The notes: generated by a model from the sequence alone, not told the origin. Counted from the first letter of the stretch, positions 31,688-41,265 are shown. The stretch: 64,000 nucleotides of DNA from CAYOUV01 sp963790075 (GCA_963790075.1 CAWBNG010000005.1:248001-312000); one strand, 5' to 3'. Program-made: numbers and translations.

Positions 31688-32281
31688 GTGAACGACGAAA
31701 AGGCCTGGGTTCTCCAGGCCCAACACGGTAACGACGAAGCTTTCACACAATTGGTTGAGACCTATCAGACACCGGTCTACAACCTGTGTTACCGCATGCT
31801 GGGTGAAGCGGAAATCGCAGAGGATGCCGCTCAGGAGACATTCCTGCGCGCCTACCAAAACATCTTGCGTTACGACCCGAAGCGTCCCTTTCCGACCTGG
31901 CTGCTCTCCATCGCGGCTCACTACTGCATCGATCGCCTGCGCAAACGCAAGTTCAGCATGTTCTCAATCGACGATGATGAGAGCACGTTTGAACTACCTG
32001 ATACCAAGGCGCCCGACCCGGAAAATGAGGCGATCAAAAAAGAGGAGCAGGACCAGGTACACATCATTCTCCAATCCCTGGATGCGACCGATCGGGCCGC
32101 GATCATCATGCGTTATTGGTACGACTTCTCGGAAGCCGAGATCGCCGAGGCGCTGAACCTGACGGTCAGCGCGGTCAAGAGCCGCTTGCATCGTGCGCGA
32201 CGCGCACTTGCCAACCTATGGCAAGATCCTTCCGTACACACCCGCGCAGAAAGGATGCCTTATGGAACACCAGCCTTTTGA
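31688..32281 (+). CDS. ECF-type RNA polymerase sigma factor
   Basis: The 197-residue protein has region 2 (VYNLCYRMLGEAEIAEDAAQ then ETFLRAYQNI, with FPTWLLSIAAHYCIDRLRKR) and region 4 (ATDRAAIIMRYWYDFSEAEI then AEALNLTVSAVKSRLHRARR), no region 1 or 3, hence the ECF class. The GTG start has GAGGAGA seven bases upstream. It overlaps by 20 bases the start of the next gene, which encodes the likely anti-sigma factor. Confidence 0.93.
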   Translation: MNDEKAWVLQAQHGNDEAFTQLVETYQTPVYNLCYRMLGEAEIAEDAAQETFLRAYQNILRYDPKRPFPTWLLSIAAHYCIDRLRKRKFSMFSIDDDESTFELPDTKAPDPENEAIKKEEQDQVHIILQSLDATDRAAIIMRYWYDFSEAEIAEALNLTVSAVKSRLHRARRALANLWQDPSVHTRAERMPYGTPAF

Positions 32282-32804
32282 AGATTGGCTACTGGCTGAC
32301 CAGCCTCTAACCCCTGAAAAGAAACGTGAACTGCAGAGCCATCTGCGGGAGTGTTCGCAATGCTCTGCTTTGGCGGAAGTCAACCTGTCGCTGCGGGCAG
32401 CAAAATTAGCCACCCCACAAGCCGGCTTCACTTCCCGCTGGCAATCCCGCCTGGCTGCACAACACAAATCACAGCGCAGACGCCAGCTCATCGGTTCGGT
32501 TATCCTGGTGATTGGCGGGGTTGCCCTGCTGGGATGGGTCGCGGCGCCGATCATGGGTCCGTTCATGCTGGCACCCGCTGCCTGGATCACATCCTGGATC
32601 ACCTATCTCGTTTACCTGCTCAGTTCACTCCAGACCCTTGGAGAACTCGGGGTGGTGTTACTGCGTATCATCCCGGATTTCATCCCACCTTTAGCCTGGA
32701 TGATCCTGGGGTCGACCATCAGCGGACTTTTCCTGCTCTGGACGGTCTCGATCTGGAAAATCACTCGCGTTCCGCAAGGAGTTCACAATGAGGACATCGC
32801 ATAA
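32262..32804 (+). CDS. zinc-finger anti-sigma factor, membrane-bound
   Basis: The 180-residue protein begins MEHQPFEDWLLADQPLTPEK and contains HLRECSQCSAL, the HxxxCxxC zinc-binding anti-sigma motif, in its first 40 residues. Three membrane segments follow (about 82-105, 108-150 and 150-172). It would hold the ECF factor at the membrane. The ATG at 32262 (AAAGGA upstream) is correct; an upstream in-frame start at 32193 would lie deep in the sigma gene. It overlaps the following gene by 17 bases. Confidence 0.88.
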   Translation: MEHQPFEDWLLADQPLTPEKKRELQSHLRECSQCSALAEVNLSLRAAKLATPQAGFTSRWQSRLAAQHKSQRRRQLIGSVILVIGGVALLGWVAAPIMGPFMLAPAAWITSWITYLVYLLSSLQTLGELGVVLLRIIPDFIPPLAWMILGSTISGLFLLWTVSIWKITRVPQGVHNEDIA

Positions 32805-33783
32805 GCTACTCTCGACTCTGGTCTTGCTGGCGCTCTTTTTGCTGCCAGCCCAATCTGTATTTGCCAAAGGCCTGTTGGATGGACAAGTCATCTTTGGCGG
32901 AAACTACACCCTGAAAAGCGGAGACACTTTAAACGGCGATTTGGTCGTTTTCGGTGGCAACGCAGTCATCGAAGAATCCGCCATCGTTAACGGCAGTGTT
33001 GTCATCTTCGGCGGTAATATCACTGTTAACGGAGACATCAACGGCGATCTCGTGCTGATCGGTGGGCTGGCTTCGCTGGGCGACAAAGCCGTCATCAGCG
33101 GCGACCTGGCTACCGTTGGAGGCTCAGTTCAACGCGCTCCCGGTGCACGCGTCAAAGGCGAAACGCTCAACAACGTTCCAGTGCCTTCCATCCAGATTCC
33201 GCCGAGACCCAGCGTTCCCAATCAACCCAGCCTGGATGTCAACTTCAACCCGCTTGCCCGTATCATCGGCGTCTTTTTCCGCGCGATTGCGGTGGCAGCC
33301 CTGGCGATGCTGTTGATGCTCTTCCTCGAGCCACAACTTGGGCGCGTGGCGCAAGCCATAGCGACACAACCTCTCATCACAGGTGGCGTCGGCCTGCTGA
33401 CGGTGATCGTCTTCCCGATCGCGGTTCTGTTGCTAGCCATTACGATTATCCTGATCCCGGTCGCTTTACTGGCCATCATCCTGCTGGTCCTGGCCTGGTT
33501 GTTTGGAATGATCGCGATCGGCATGGAAATCGGACTGCGCTTCACCAAGATGATCAACCAGACCTGGGCTCCGGTCCTGGCCACTGGTTTCGGAACCTTG
33601 CTGGTCATGCTCGTGGTAGATGGAATAGGAATGGTCCCCTGCATCGGCTGGCTGGCAGCATTCCTGGTCGGTGTGATCGGAATCGGAGCCGTGCTGCTGA
33701 CCATGTTCGGTACACGCCCTTACCTGCCAGCGATAAATGCTGTTTCACCTGCCCCGCCAGCGGACAAGGACCCGGTCGGCTAG
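32788..33783 (+). CDS. membrane protein with exported bactofilin-like beta-repeat domain
   Basis: The 331-residue protein has a signal peptide (to about 26, SVFA-KG), a beta-helix of repeated DGQVIFGGN, GDLVVFGGN, NGSVVIFGGN and NGDLVLIGG turns (about 28-120) like polymer-forming bactofilins, a Pro-rich linker, and four membrane spans in the C-terminal half (about 160-320). It is translationally coupled to the sigma/anti-sigma pair. The three-gene unit looks like an envelope-stress module in which this protein is the structural or sensory output. That reading is inference. Confidence 0.82.
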   Translation: MRTSHKLLSTLVLLALFLLPAQSVFAKGLLDGQVIFGGNYTLKSGDTLNGDLVVFGGNAVIEESAIVNGSVVIFGGNITVNGDINGDLVLIGGLASLGDKAVISGDLATVGGSVQRAPGARVKGETLNNVPVPSIQIPPRPSVPNQPSLDVNFNPLARIIGVFFRAIAVAALAMLLMLFLEPQLGRVAQAIATQPLITGGVGLLTVIVFPIAVLLLAITIILIPVALLAIILLVLAWLFGMIAIGMEIGLRFTKMINQTWAPVLATGFGTLLVMLVVDGIGMVPCIGWLAAFLVGVIGIGAVLLTMFGTRPYLPAINAVSPAPPADKDPVG

Positions 33784-33821
33784 CTCCTGGCTAAGACCTG
33801 AACGCGGTGTTATAATGAAAT

Positions 33822-33851
33822 CTGCCCCGGAATATAACCGGGGCAGGTTTT
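33822..33851 (+). terminator. rho-independent terminator after the sigma operon
   Basis: CTGCCCCGG and CCGGGGCAG pair around AATATAA and are followed by GTTTTTAT. A TATAAT at 33811-33816 stands just before the hairpin, but no good -35 accompanies it. Confidence 0.85.
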
Positions 33852-33869
33852 TATCAGGAGAAAGTCAGC

Positions 33870-34979
33870 ATGCCAACGAAGGAAGAAGTCAACGCCCCGG
33901 TCCACACAACGCCACCGCCAATGTTCGAAGTCGCAGGAACACATCGTGAAATCGGTCAGCAGATTGGCGAAGCTGCCAAAAAGCAAGTCCAACACAGCGT
34001 TGAGAACGCCCGGATCCTCTTGGACAGCGCCTACGAACAGGTCGAATTAACCTGGGACGGTGCTATTATCCAATCCCGCAAATACATGCCGTTCGCCCAG
34101 GAACGTTTCCCCAAGTATGTCGATGAACTGATGGGTATCGCCGAAGGGGCAGACGTCACCTTCGATCAGTTGGCTGTGGTCAACGCCATGGAAGCCGTGA
34201 CCGTCGACGCCTTACACCTGACGCGCTGCACCAGTTTCGCCGTCAACGATGACCGCACCGCGGACGGCCATGTACTGGCTGCCCACAACGAGGACTGGGT
34301 ACCGGAAGACGAAGACGACGTGTTCGTGATCCACGCCCAGCCGAAGGACGAACCTCCTTTCCTGGCGATGACCTACGGCGGGCTGTTGCCTAACATCGGA
34401 TTCAACGCTTATGGCGTTGCCCAATTTTGTGACTCAGTCCAGCCAAGTGACTCGCGCATCGGAATACCCCGGGTGGTCGTCTCCCGTGCAGTTCTGGCTG
34501 CCAAAACCCCGGCCGAGGCCATCCGCCAGGTACTTTCCGCGCACCGCGCCGCGGGATACAACCATTTAATCGTCCATGAAAGCGGCGAAATTTACAGTGT
34601 GGAGGTTTCGGCACGCCGCTTTGGGATCCTTTACGCCGAAGACGGTTACGCCGTACATACCAACCATTATCTTTCACCCAATATGATCGAGATCGAGGAC
34701 GAACCCGAGGAACTGATCAGCTCACGCGTGCGTTATTTCCGCGCCCTGCGCCTGGTCAAGCGTACGGCACAGCACACCATCAAAACCCTGCAATCCATCC
34801 AGCGGGACCACGTCAATTTCTCGAATTCGATCTGCAATCACGCGATCGAGGTCAACGATCCGCTCGACCGCGAGAAGACCATCAATGCCCTCGTAGTTGA
34901 TTTGACCGCGCGCGAGATGCACATCGCCTGGGGCAACCCTTGTAAGAACACCTATCACACTTACCACCTGAATGCTTAA
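33870..34979 (+). CDS. C45-family Ntn hydrolase (acyl-CoA:6-APA acyltransferase-like)
   Basis: The 369-residue protein fits peptidase family C45. It has FEVAGTHREIGQQIGEAAKK near residue 18, FPKYVDELMGIAEGADVTFD, and the nucleophile context LTRCTSFAVNDD, where Cys would become N-terminal after autocleavage. HVLAAHNEDWVPEDED and GLLPNIGFNAYGVAQF follow. Members hydrolyse or transfer acyl groups on amide bonds, for example in penicillin or peptide-like metabolites. The substrate is unknown. It is flanked by terminators at 33822 and 34983, so it is monocistronic. Confidence 0.88.
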   Translation: MPTKEEVNAPVHTTPPPMFEVAGTHREIGQQIGEAAKKQVQHSVENARILLDSAYEQVELTWDGAIIQSRKYMPFAQERFPKYVDELMGIAEGADVTFDQLAVVNAMEAVTVDALHLTRCTSFAVNDDRTADGHVLAAHNEDWVPEDEDDVFVIHAQPKDEPPFLAMTYGGLLPNIGFNAYGVAQFCDSVQPSDSRIGIPRVVVSRAVLAAKTPAEAIRQVLSAHRAAGYNHLIVHESGEIYSVEVSARRFGILYAEDGYAVHTNHYLSPNMIEIEDEPEELISSRVRYFRALRLVKRTAQHTIKTLQSIQRDHVNFSNSICNHAIEVNDPLDREKTINALVVDLTAREMHIAWGNPCKNTYHTYHLNA

Positions 34980-34982
34980 AAA

Positions 34983-35021
34983 ATACCGCCCGATGGACAG
35001 AAAAAATCGGGCGGTAATCTT
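34983..35021. terminator. bidirectional terminator between convergent genes
   Basis: TACCGCCCGAT and ATCGGGCGGTA form a perfect 11-bp stem between the C45 gene and the leftward MFS gene. A and T runs lie on both sides. Confidence 0.8.
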
Positions 35022-36201
35022 ATCTACTGCTACTCTGGATAATTTCCCCCCGCAAAAACAACACCACCAATGCCGCAGCCACAAGCACCAGCCCGGAGGT
35101 CATCTGGAACACCAAAGGGAAACCCTGTGCGTCCGCCAGAGGGCCGCTTAGTAATGTACCTAAGGCACCGGCCGAGAACATAAAGCCCAGCGCCAGGCCT
35201 GAAGCCATCGCCATGCCGCCTGGTATAGAACGTTGCGCCAATACAACGATGATGCTGTGTACCGAACCGGTTAATGCTCCGGAAAGCGGTACAAGCAGGT
35301 ATAACCAGTGAGACCAACCCAGGTGCGAGATGATGAACAACGGGATACTGGCCAGCAAATAGGCGCTCAATGCCACCTTGCGCTTGCCGTAGCGATCCGC
35401 CAGACTGCCCCCGATCACATTTCCAAGCGCTGAACCGCCCATGAACAGACCGGCGACCAGACCATAGGTGCTGGCAGTCTGGCCCAGGTCGCTCAGGTAT
35501 TTGGGGACGAAGGTGATCATGTTCTGCTGCGTCCAAGCCTGCAGGGCTGCTACCAAAGCCAGGGCAATGAAAAATCTACGACTAACCGCCAGACGCAGGA
35601 CAGCCGGCGATTCGTCCTGCGAAGTTTCACGCCTGGGGTTGTATCCATTTCGAAGCTGGTAAGCGGCATTCAGACCGACTGGCAGCGCCAATCCTGCCGG
35701 GAGCAGCAATCCCATTAAACCAAAATTGTCCAACAAAGGACCAGCCACGACAGGGCCAAAGAACAGTCCTAACTGACCAAACATAAAAAATAACGAGGCC
35801 GCGGTGGTCTCACGACCAGCGTAGTGATTGCGGCCACGCAATGTCGCTTGCATGACGCCCGCCGGATGAAAAGCTGCCGAGCCAAAGCTGGCCAGCACCA
35901 ATAGAATCAGGGCTAAAGTTCCCTGCAATGTCACCGCCAGCGAGAAAAAGGACATCATCCACAATACGCCGCCGGTTGCCAACCAGCGTGGACCGAGGCG
36001 ATCGGCTACCCAACCAAAGACGGGTTGCGAGAGTGAGGAACCCCAGATATAGACGGTGGAAATAATACCAATCGAGGTATTGGTCAACCCGAGCGGACCA
36101 CTCAGATAGGCTAAAATTACGGCGCGACTGCCGTTCAACATATCAACGATTAGATGACTAAGAGCGACGGAGGAAAACAGGGAATTTAACAATAATGGCA
36201 T
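35020..36201 (-). CDS. MFS transporter, fosmidomycin-resistance-like
   Basis: The 393-residue protein has about 12 spans. SHLIVDMLNGSRAVILAYLS and QPVFGWVADRLGPRWLATGG in the N-half, then HPAGVMQATLRGRNHYAGRE and GGSLADRYGKRKVALSAYLL later, resemble Fsr/YfnC-type efflux carriers. It probably exports a drug-like compound. AAAGG lies nine bases before the ATG. It is 32 bases downstream of nadD on the same strand, so the two may be cotranscribed. Confidence 0.85.
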   Translation of the reverse strand: MPLLLNSLFSSVALSHLIVDMLNGSRAVILAYLSGPLGLTNTSIGIISTVYIWGSSLSQPVFGWVADRLGPRWLATGGVLWMMSFFSLAVTLQGTLALILLVLASFGSAAFHPAGVMQATLRGRNHYAGRETTAASLFFMFGQLGLFFGPVVAGPLLDNFGLMGLLLPAGLALPVGLNAAYQLRNGYNPRRETSQDESPAVLRLAVSRRFFIALALVAALQAWTQQNMITFVPKYLSDLGQTASTYGLVAGLFMGGSALGNVIGGSLADRYGKRKVALSAYLLASIPLFIISHLGWSHWLYLLVPLSGALTGSVHSIIVVLAQRSIPGGMAMASGLALGFMFSAGALGTLLSGPLADAQGFPLVFQMTSGLVLVAAALVVLFLRGEIIQSSSR

Positions 36202-36233
36202 GCAAGCATCCTTTGGCGAAGGAAATGGTCTGG

Positions 36234-36839
36234 TTAAAGATAAAGTTTGTGTTCTTGGATGTATAAATAAACCGAGTTTGGTAGGTAATATTGAAAGGGT
36301 CGCCCTTCGGAAATGCGTTTCCGAATCTGGCTTGAGGCAATTTCCAACAGGGGAGCGTCCACAAAGCGTACGCGGTCCGTAAGGCCGGGTAACTCCCGTT
36401 CAAGCGCGGAAAGGTCGACGGAATCGCCTGGGCGGCGCATTACGCCAATTTGATGGCAGGCTGTTACCAGGTCCAATGGCTGATGCCAGGTTGGTAGATC
36501 ATGCAGGGAATCTCCTCCGATCAACAGAATTAAGTCAGCTTGTGGATAAAGTCCCGATAAGATCCGAACTGTATCGAGCGTATAATGTGGACCAGGACGG
36601 TCTATTTCCACCTTCGACAATTCGAAATTCTGTATATCTTTAATCGCCAACTTGACCATTGAAATCCTATGTTCTAAGGGCGTGATTTTCTGATCCAATT
36701 TATGCGGCGGGATTGGAGTCAGCACCCATAATAGCAGCGAGAGATCCAATTGATAACAGGCTTCACTGGAAAGAATTAAGTGACCCAAGTGTGGTGGATC
36801 GAAAGTGCCACCAAAGATTCCGATGCGTTTACGCGACAT
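36234..36839 (-). CDS. nadD: nicotinate-nucleotide adenylyltransferase
   Basis: The 201-residue enzyme has the nucleotidyltransferase signature GIFGGTFDPPHLGHLILSSE (HxGH), PIPPHKLDQKITPLEHRISM, and the C-terminal SSQIRKRISEGRPFQYYLP block, all typical of NadD. It adenylates nicotinate mononucleotide in NAD synthesis. The ATG at 36839 is chosen by homology of MSRKRIGIFGG. No ribosome site is visible; a TATACT -10-like box ends six bases before this ATG, which would make the mRNA leaderless. Confidence 0.93.
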   Translation of the reverse strand: MSRKRIGIFGGTFDPPHLGHLILSSEACYQLDLSLLLWVLTPIPPHKLDQKITPLEHRISMVKLAIKDIQNFELSKVEIDRPGPHYTLDTVRILSGLYPQADLILLIGGDSLHDLPTWHQPLDLVTACHQIGVMRRPGDSVDLSALERELPGLTDRVRFVDAPLLEIASSQIRKRISEGRPFQYYLPNSVYLYIQEHKLYL

Positions 36840-37106
36840 GTTTGAAGTATATCGCAACAAAATCTTGATTTAAGGATTTGATTATTTCTTTGATTCTTTA
36901 GCCTTAATTTTCAAGTGGCACCTTTACAGGAAAAATATCTCTTTTTCCTCTCTCCACCAAGCGATTTAGCCGAAGGAATTCTAAAAAACATCCCCTAATT
37001 TAGAGGGCTAAATTCTCCCTTAAATTTATTTGATTTACTTGACTTTTGAGCGATGGAGGTGTAAACTATTGAAAATAGAACATATATTCTAATTAATGGC
37101 GAAAAC

Positions 37107-37895
37107 ATGATCACACCCACAAATCGATTTGAAATAATTTTTCAAGCACTTCAGGAGCTCAAGCCTGAAATAGCTGCTATCCGATCTATGCCAGAGACGT
37201 TGATGCCCTCTTTGATGAAGGTCCTGGATGACTTAGGTCCATTGCCTTCGGAGTCCCTCTTTTTAGGGATTGCGACAGACGAACTGCCAGTACTCCTAAA
37301 TTTACATGACCCGATGCCTGGCGCTCTGCTGGTAACAGCCGATCCAGGCGCTGGAAAGACCAACTTACTTCGCATGATAGCAGGTGGAATTTGTCAGCTA
37401 CATTCACCGAAACAGGTCAATTTCGGGGTTATCTCAAACTATCCGGATGAATGGCATGGTTTTCAACAACTTCCAAATTGCATGGGAATTTTTCCGACTT
37501 ATCATAATTCGTCTCAAGAATTCATCCTTTCACTTACTTCCTGGGCACATTCCAATAAAAGCGGGGATCAAATATTGGTTCTCCTGGTTGATGACCTGGA
37601 GAGCATGACCCATCTCGACGATGAAGCCAGAGATAACTTGCGCTGGTTACTCATGCGTGGACCTTCGCGGCGTGTCTGGCCTATCGTGACCCAGAATGCA
37701 GGACGTGTTGGGGAAATCTCAGCCTGGTTGGATTATTTCCGGACACGCATCCTTGGCCAAATTCGCGATAATCAAGTTGCAGATTTTATCAGCGGTCTGA
37801 CGAGTACTGATTTATCAAATCTGCGCACTGGAACGCAATTTGCCATACGCGATGGTCGAAGTTGGCTCAAATTCTGGATCCCAACCATTGATTAG
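37107..37895 (+). CDS. P-loop ATPase, FtsK/HerA-like, unknown role
   Basis: The 262-residue protein has Walker A in LLVTADPGAGKTNLLRMIAG at about residues 74-93 and Walker B in QILVLLVDDLESM near 155, followed by an RxxxWPIVTQNA sensor-like strand and RTRILGQIRD. The layout is that of FtsK/SpoIIIE/EccC-type or VirB4-like motor cores, but it is too short to have the flanking domains. The next small gene (37918) overlaps its promoter space and is likely cotranscribed. Function unknown. Confidence 0.7.
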   Translation: MITPTNRFEIIFQALQELKPEIAAIRSMPETLMPSLMKVLDDLGPLPSESLFLGIATDELPVLLNLHDPMPGALLVTADPGAGKTNLLRMIAGGICQLHSPKQVNFGVISNYPDEWHGFQQLPNCMGIFPTYHNSSQEFILSLTSWAHSNKSGDQILVLLVDDLESMTHLDDEARDNLRWLLMRGPSRRVWPIVTQNAGRVGEISAWLDYFRTRILGQIRDNQVADFISGLTSTDLSNLRTGTQFAIRDGRSWLKFWIPTID

Positions 37896-37917
37896 TTCCG
37901 AGATTGCGAGGCATAAA

Positions 37918-38172
37918 ATGAAAACCGGAATGTTATGGTTTGACAACGACCCCAAAACCGCATTACAAACCAAGGTCGAGCGTGCCGCAGAATATTATCG
38001 CCAGAAATATGGCAGCTTACCAAATGTCGTCATGGTTCACCCCTCCATGCTGACCGAGAATTCAAATAAAGACACAGAACTCGAACACAATTCGAATAAG
38101 AAAATCAAGGTCTGCCCGTATTCTCCGGTATTACCCGGGCATTTATGGATTGGGATTGAGGACCAAAACTAA
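37918..38172 (+). CDS. small protein of unknown function next to the ATPase
   Basis: The 84-residue product begins MKTGMLWFDNDPKTALQTKV and includes AAEYYRQKYGSLPNVVMVHP, with a short basic tail and no membrane segment. A GAGG lies about six bases before the ATG. It starts 22 bases after the ATPase stop. A small partner of the ATPase is a reasonable guess from position. I do not recognise a characterised family. Confidence 0.55.
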   Translation: MKTGMLWFDNDPKTALQTKVERAAEYYRQKYGSLPNVVMVHPSMLTENSNKDTELEHNSNKKIKVCPYSPVLPGHLWIGIEDQN

Positions 38173-38329
38173 TTTAGTCAATACAAAGCCTGCGGCATAC
38201 TCTCCTACCACAAGCCTTGCGCGATAGCCCTTCCCGTTTCTCCTTCGCCAACCTCCCGCAGATTGTCCAATTTTGCTTATTGGCAGACTGTGGGAGGTCA
38301 ATTTAACAGTATTGCGTCCGATTGATTAT

Positions 38330-38698
38330 TCAAGGTCCAACTGCCACAGCCAATGCGATGGCATGACTTTGGCTATGACTGATGCTGACCGACCAAGTCT
38401 CCACCCCCAATGCATCCGCCTTCAGGGCTGCTTCCCCAAACAACTGTAAGATTGGTGCACCCGCATCATTTTCGAGGATTTCTATATCCTTCCAGGCCAC
38501 TTCCCCGATCCCGCACCCCAGCGCCTTGGCGACTGCCTCTTTAGCCGCAAATCGTCCTGCCAGCGACTCAACGCGCCTGCCACTTAGGGCTATTTCTTCC
38601 GCGGTGAAGACCCGGTCGAGATAGTGCTGTCCGTGCTGATCCAGGACCTGGTCAATACGATCGATTTCTATCAGATCAACCCCGGTAACAAGCTTCAT
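38330..38698 (-). CDS. acpS: holo-[acyl-carrier-protein] synthase
   Basis: The 122-residue enzyme starts MKLVTGVDLIEIDRIDQVLD, contains the metal-binding GVDLIEIxR motif and the catalytic FAAKEAVAKALGCGIGEVAW block, and ends with SHSQSHAIALAVA. It transfers phosphopantetheine from CoA to acyl carrier protein. The ATG overlaps the stop of the upstream peptidase gene as ATGA, so the three leftward genes form one operon; a longer frame to 38731 is not needed. Confidence 0.93.
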   Translation of the reverse strand: MKLVTGVDLIEIDRIDQVLDQHGQHYLDRVFTAEEIALSGRRVESLAGRFAAKEAVAKALGCGIGEVAWKDIEILENDAGAPILQLFGEAALKADALGVETWSVSISHSQSHAIALAVAVGP

Positions 38699-39973
38699 TT
38701 TGCCGGTCCGGCTGTTGCGATTGCCAAGCACTGCGGATCGATGAACTTCTTGGCAGTTTGTAAGACTTGCTCAGGTGTAACCCCCCTTACCAGATCCGGA
38801 TATTGACGGTAATAATCCAATCCCAATTCATAACGTTCAATGTTGACCAATGCATTGGCGACTCCGCCATTCGATTCCAATGAAAGTGGCAGCCTCCCGA
38901 CAAAATTAGCCTGGCTGTCAGCCAGTTCTTCCTGGGTAATACCAGCCTGGACGAAGCGCGTTAACTCCTCCACGATCAGGTCAATCGCCTTATCGACATT
39001 ACCCGGATTTACACCCGCGCTTACTTCCCACGAACCCGGACCAATCCCGGCCGAGAGGCTGGAATAGGCATAATAAGCCAGGCCGGAGCGTTCACGCACT
39101 ACGTCACCAATGCGGCCCATCAGGCCAAACTGACCGAGAATATTATTACCCAGCGAAGCGGGAAAGTACTCAGGATCTTTCCGCTTCGGTCCAACTGACC
39201 CCATGTCGATATCGGATTGCGATTTTCCTGGAATGACATGGTGGCGGCGGGTAGTATTCGAAATAGGTTTTAACGCAGGCAATTCCGGCAGATCTTCCTG
39301 CAGCGCATTTTGCCAATCGCCCAGGAAACGTTGCACCTGTGCCACAGCTTCTTTGGGTTCCAATGCGCCAACGATAGCGATGACCATCCCCTTCGGCCCG
39401 TAAACCCGGCGGTGGAAATCCACCAGGTCATCGCGCGTGATGGCCTTGACTGTTTCAGGCCAGCCCTCATCGGGACGGGCATACGGATGGCCTTCGAACA
39501 AGATCCCATCCAAGGTCAGCGAAGCCATGTCGGAGGTGTCCTGGCCGCGGATGGCCAGGCCGGTCAACATTTGGGCGCGCAGGCGCTCGATCTGCTCCGC
39601 TGGAAAAACCGGGTACCGCAGCGTATCTGCCAGCAGGTCGAGCAGTAATGGCAAGTCTTCAGTTAGAGAACGCCCACTATATCCCGTGGTGTGCGTGCTG
39701 GTATTGAATCCCAGTCCCGCTCCAACGGATTCGAGTGCATCATAAATCTGCTGAAAATCCCGCTTCTCGGTCCCACGCATGAGGGCGGAAGAAGTGAAAT
39801 CAGCCAGACCCAGTTTCTGGTCCGAGTCGAAGAGCGCGCCAGCCTGCAAATATCCACTGACAACCACCGAAGGGCTGTTGAAGTTGGCACGAACTCAGAA
39901 CAACAATACCGTTGGGCAGCAACTCGCGATGAATATCGTCCGATCCGGGCAGTGAATGAACTGGATTAGTCAT
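38695..39973 (-). CDS. M16 family peptidase, non-catalytic partner (interrupted by one extra base)
   Basis: The continuous frame from 39867 encodes an M16B peptidase homologue (GTEKRDFQQIYDALESVGAG, FEGHPYARPDEGWPETVKAI, YGPKGMVIAIVGALEPKEAV) without the HxxEH zinc site, as usual for the second subunit. Its real start is the ATG at 39973 (MTNPVHSLPGSDDIHRELLP with NGIVVLS). The two parts join in frame if one A of the AA at 39892-39893 (plus strand) is removed, giving a continuous RANFNSPSVVVSGYLQ. Start and stop codons overlap both neighbours, showing a tight operon with the catalytic subunit and acpS. Confidence 0.85.
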
Positions 39974-41265
39974 CAGGCAGCCTCCTCACCGACGCCGTCT
40001 GGGAGGTATGTGCCAACCACGCGACTCTCCGGTCGCAAATACTGTTGCGCCACCCGCTGCACATCGGACGGCGTGACAGCTGCCAAGCGGTCAAGATAGG
40101 TTTGGAACCAATCATAATCGGCGAACATTTCAGCATAGCCCATCCAAAAAGCCTGGTTGGTGATGTTCTCAGAGCCATAGGCGAACAATGCGCGTGCTTG
40201 TTTGATGGCACGCGCTACTTCATCTTCTGAAACTGTCTCAATCCGAACGCGCTCGATCTCATCGTCCAGGGCGGACAAGGCGTCCTGCGGCTCTCGCTGT
40301 GGGTGGATGGTCATGGTAATACCATACAGGAAAGGATCAATCGTGGCTTGTGCCCCACCGTGCACACTGACTGCGAATTCCTTTTCGACCAGCGCCTGGT
40401 ACAACCGAGAGGTCTTGTTGGAAATACCGCCTGAGAACATGTTCAGGTTGGACGGGCCGGCCAACAGACTGTCGAGCACACTTAGTGGCAGAAAATCCGG
40501 ATCTGAAGCTGCTGGGAAACGGTAGGCGGCCTGGAAGTAGGTCGTTTCGCCCGGCCCGGCCACGTTTAAGCGAATCTCGCCGCGCTGCTCCGGCTCGGGG
40601 CGGGTCAGCCTCGCAGGGGTCTCGCCAGCCGGGATTCCGCCAAACAAAGTCTGGATGCGGGCCAGCATGGCTTCGGACTGGAAATCCCCAGCCACGGCCA
40701 TGACAGCGTTGTTGGGCACGTAGTAAGTGCGGTAGTGGCTGTAGAGATCTTCGCGGGTCATGGACTGCAGATCAGCTAGGTCGCCAATGACTTCGTGATG
40801 GTAGGAATGGACCCGGAAGGCTGCTGCCTGGATGGCCTCACCCAGCATGAAGAGCGGCTCGTTTTCATTGCCCTCGCGCTCGGAGATGATCACCGTCCGC
40901 TCGGAAGCGACCTCGTCGGGATGGATGGTGCTGCTGACCATTCGGTCAGCCTCCAGGCGCAGACCCAGGTCGATCTTGTCGGCAGGCATGGTCTCAAAGT
41001 AGGTCGTCCAATCCAGGTAGGTAAAGGCATTCCAAAAAGCACCTTCGCGGGAGATGGCTTTATCCAACACGGTGGCAGGGAAAAGTGGGGTGCCTTTAAA
41101 TTGCATATGCTCGACCCAATGCGAGATGCCGGTGCGACCGGGCAATTCATCGCGCGAGCCGACCCGGTACCAGACCCAGGAGGAAATCAGCGGGGCGGTA
41201 TGGATTTCTTTTAGCAGCACCAGCATTCCGTTTGGTAGCGTTGTCTTGGTCAAATTGTCGGTCAT
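39973..41265 (-). CDS. M16 family zinc peptidase, catalytic subunit
   Basis: The 430-residue protein has the inverted zinc motif HxxEH in GISHWVEHMQFKGTPLFP at about residues 45-62. The second Glu region TIHPDEVASERTVIISERE lies about 75 residues further, followed by the R/Y-type C-terminal lobe. M16B proteases degrade peptides, often as heterodimers with a subunit like the one encoded directly downstream. The stop TGA shares one base with the next ATG (TGATG). Confidence 0.92.
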   Translation of the reverse strand: MTDNLTKTTLPNGMLVLLKEIHTAPLISSWVWYRVGSRDELPGRTGISHWVEHMQFKGTPLFPATVLDKAISREGAFWNAFTYLDWTTYFETMPADKIDLGLRLEADRMVSSTIHPDEVASERTVIISEREGNENEPLFMLGEAIQAAAFRVHSYHHEVIGDLADLQSMTREDLYSHYRTYYVPNNAVMAVAGDFQSEAMLARIQTLFGGIPAGETPARLTRPEPEQRGEIRLNVAGPGETTYFQAAYRFPAASDPDFLPLSVLDSLLAGPSNLNMFSGGISNKTSRLYQALVEKEFAVSVHGGAQATIDPFLYGITMTIHPQREPQDALSALDDEIERVRIETVSEDEVARAIKQARALFAYGSENITNQAFWMGYAEMFADYDWFQTYLDRLAAVTPSDVQRVAQQYLRPESRVVGTYLPDGVGEEAA

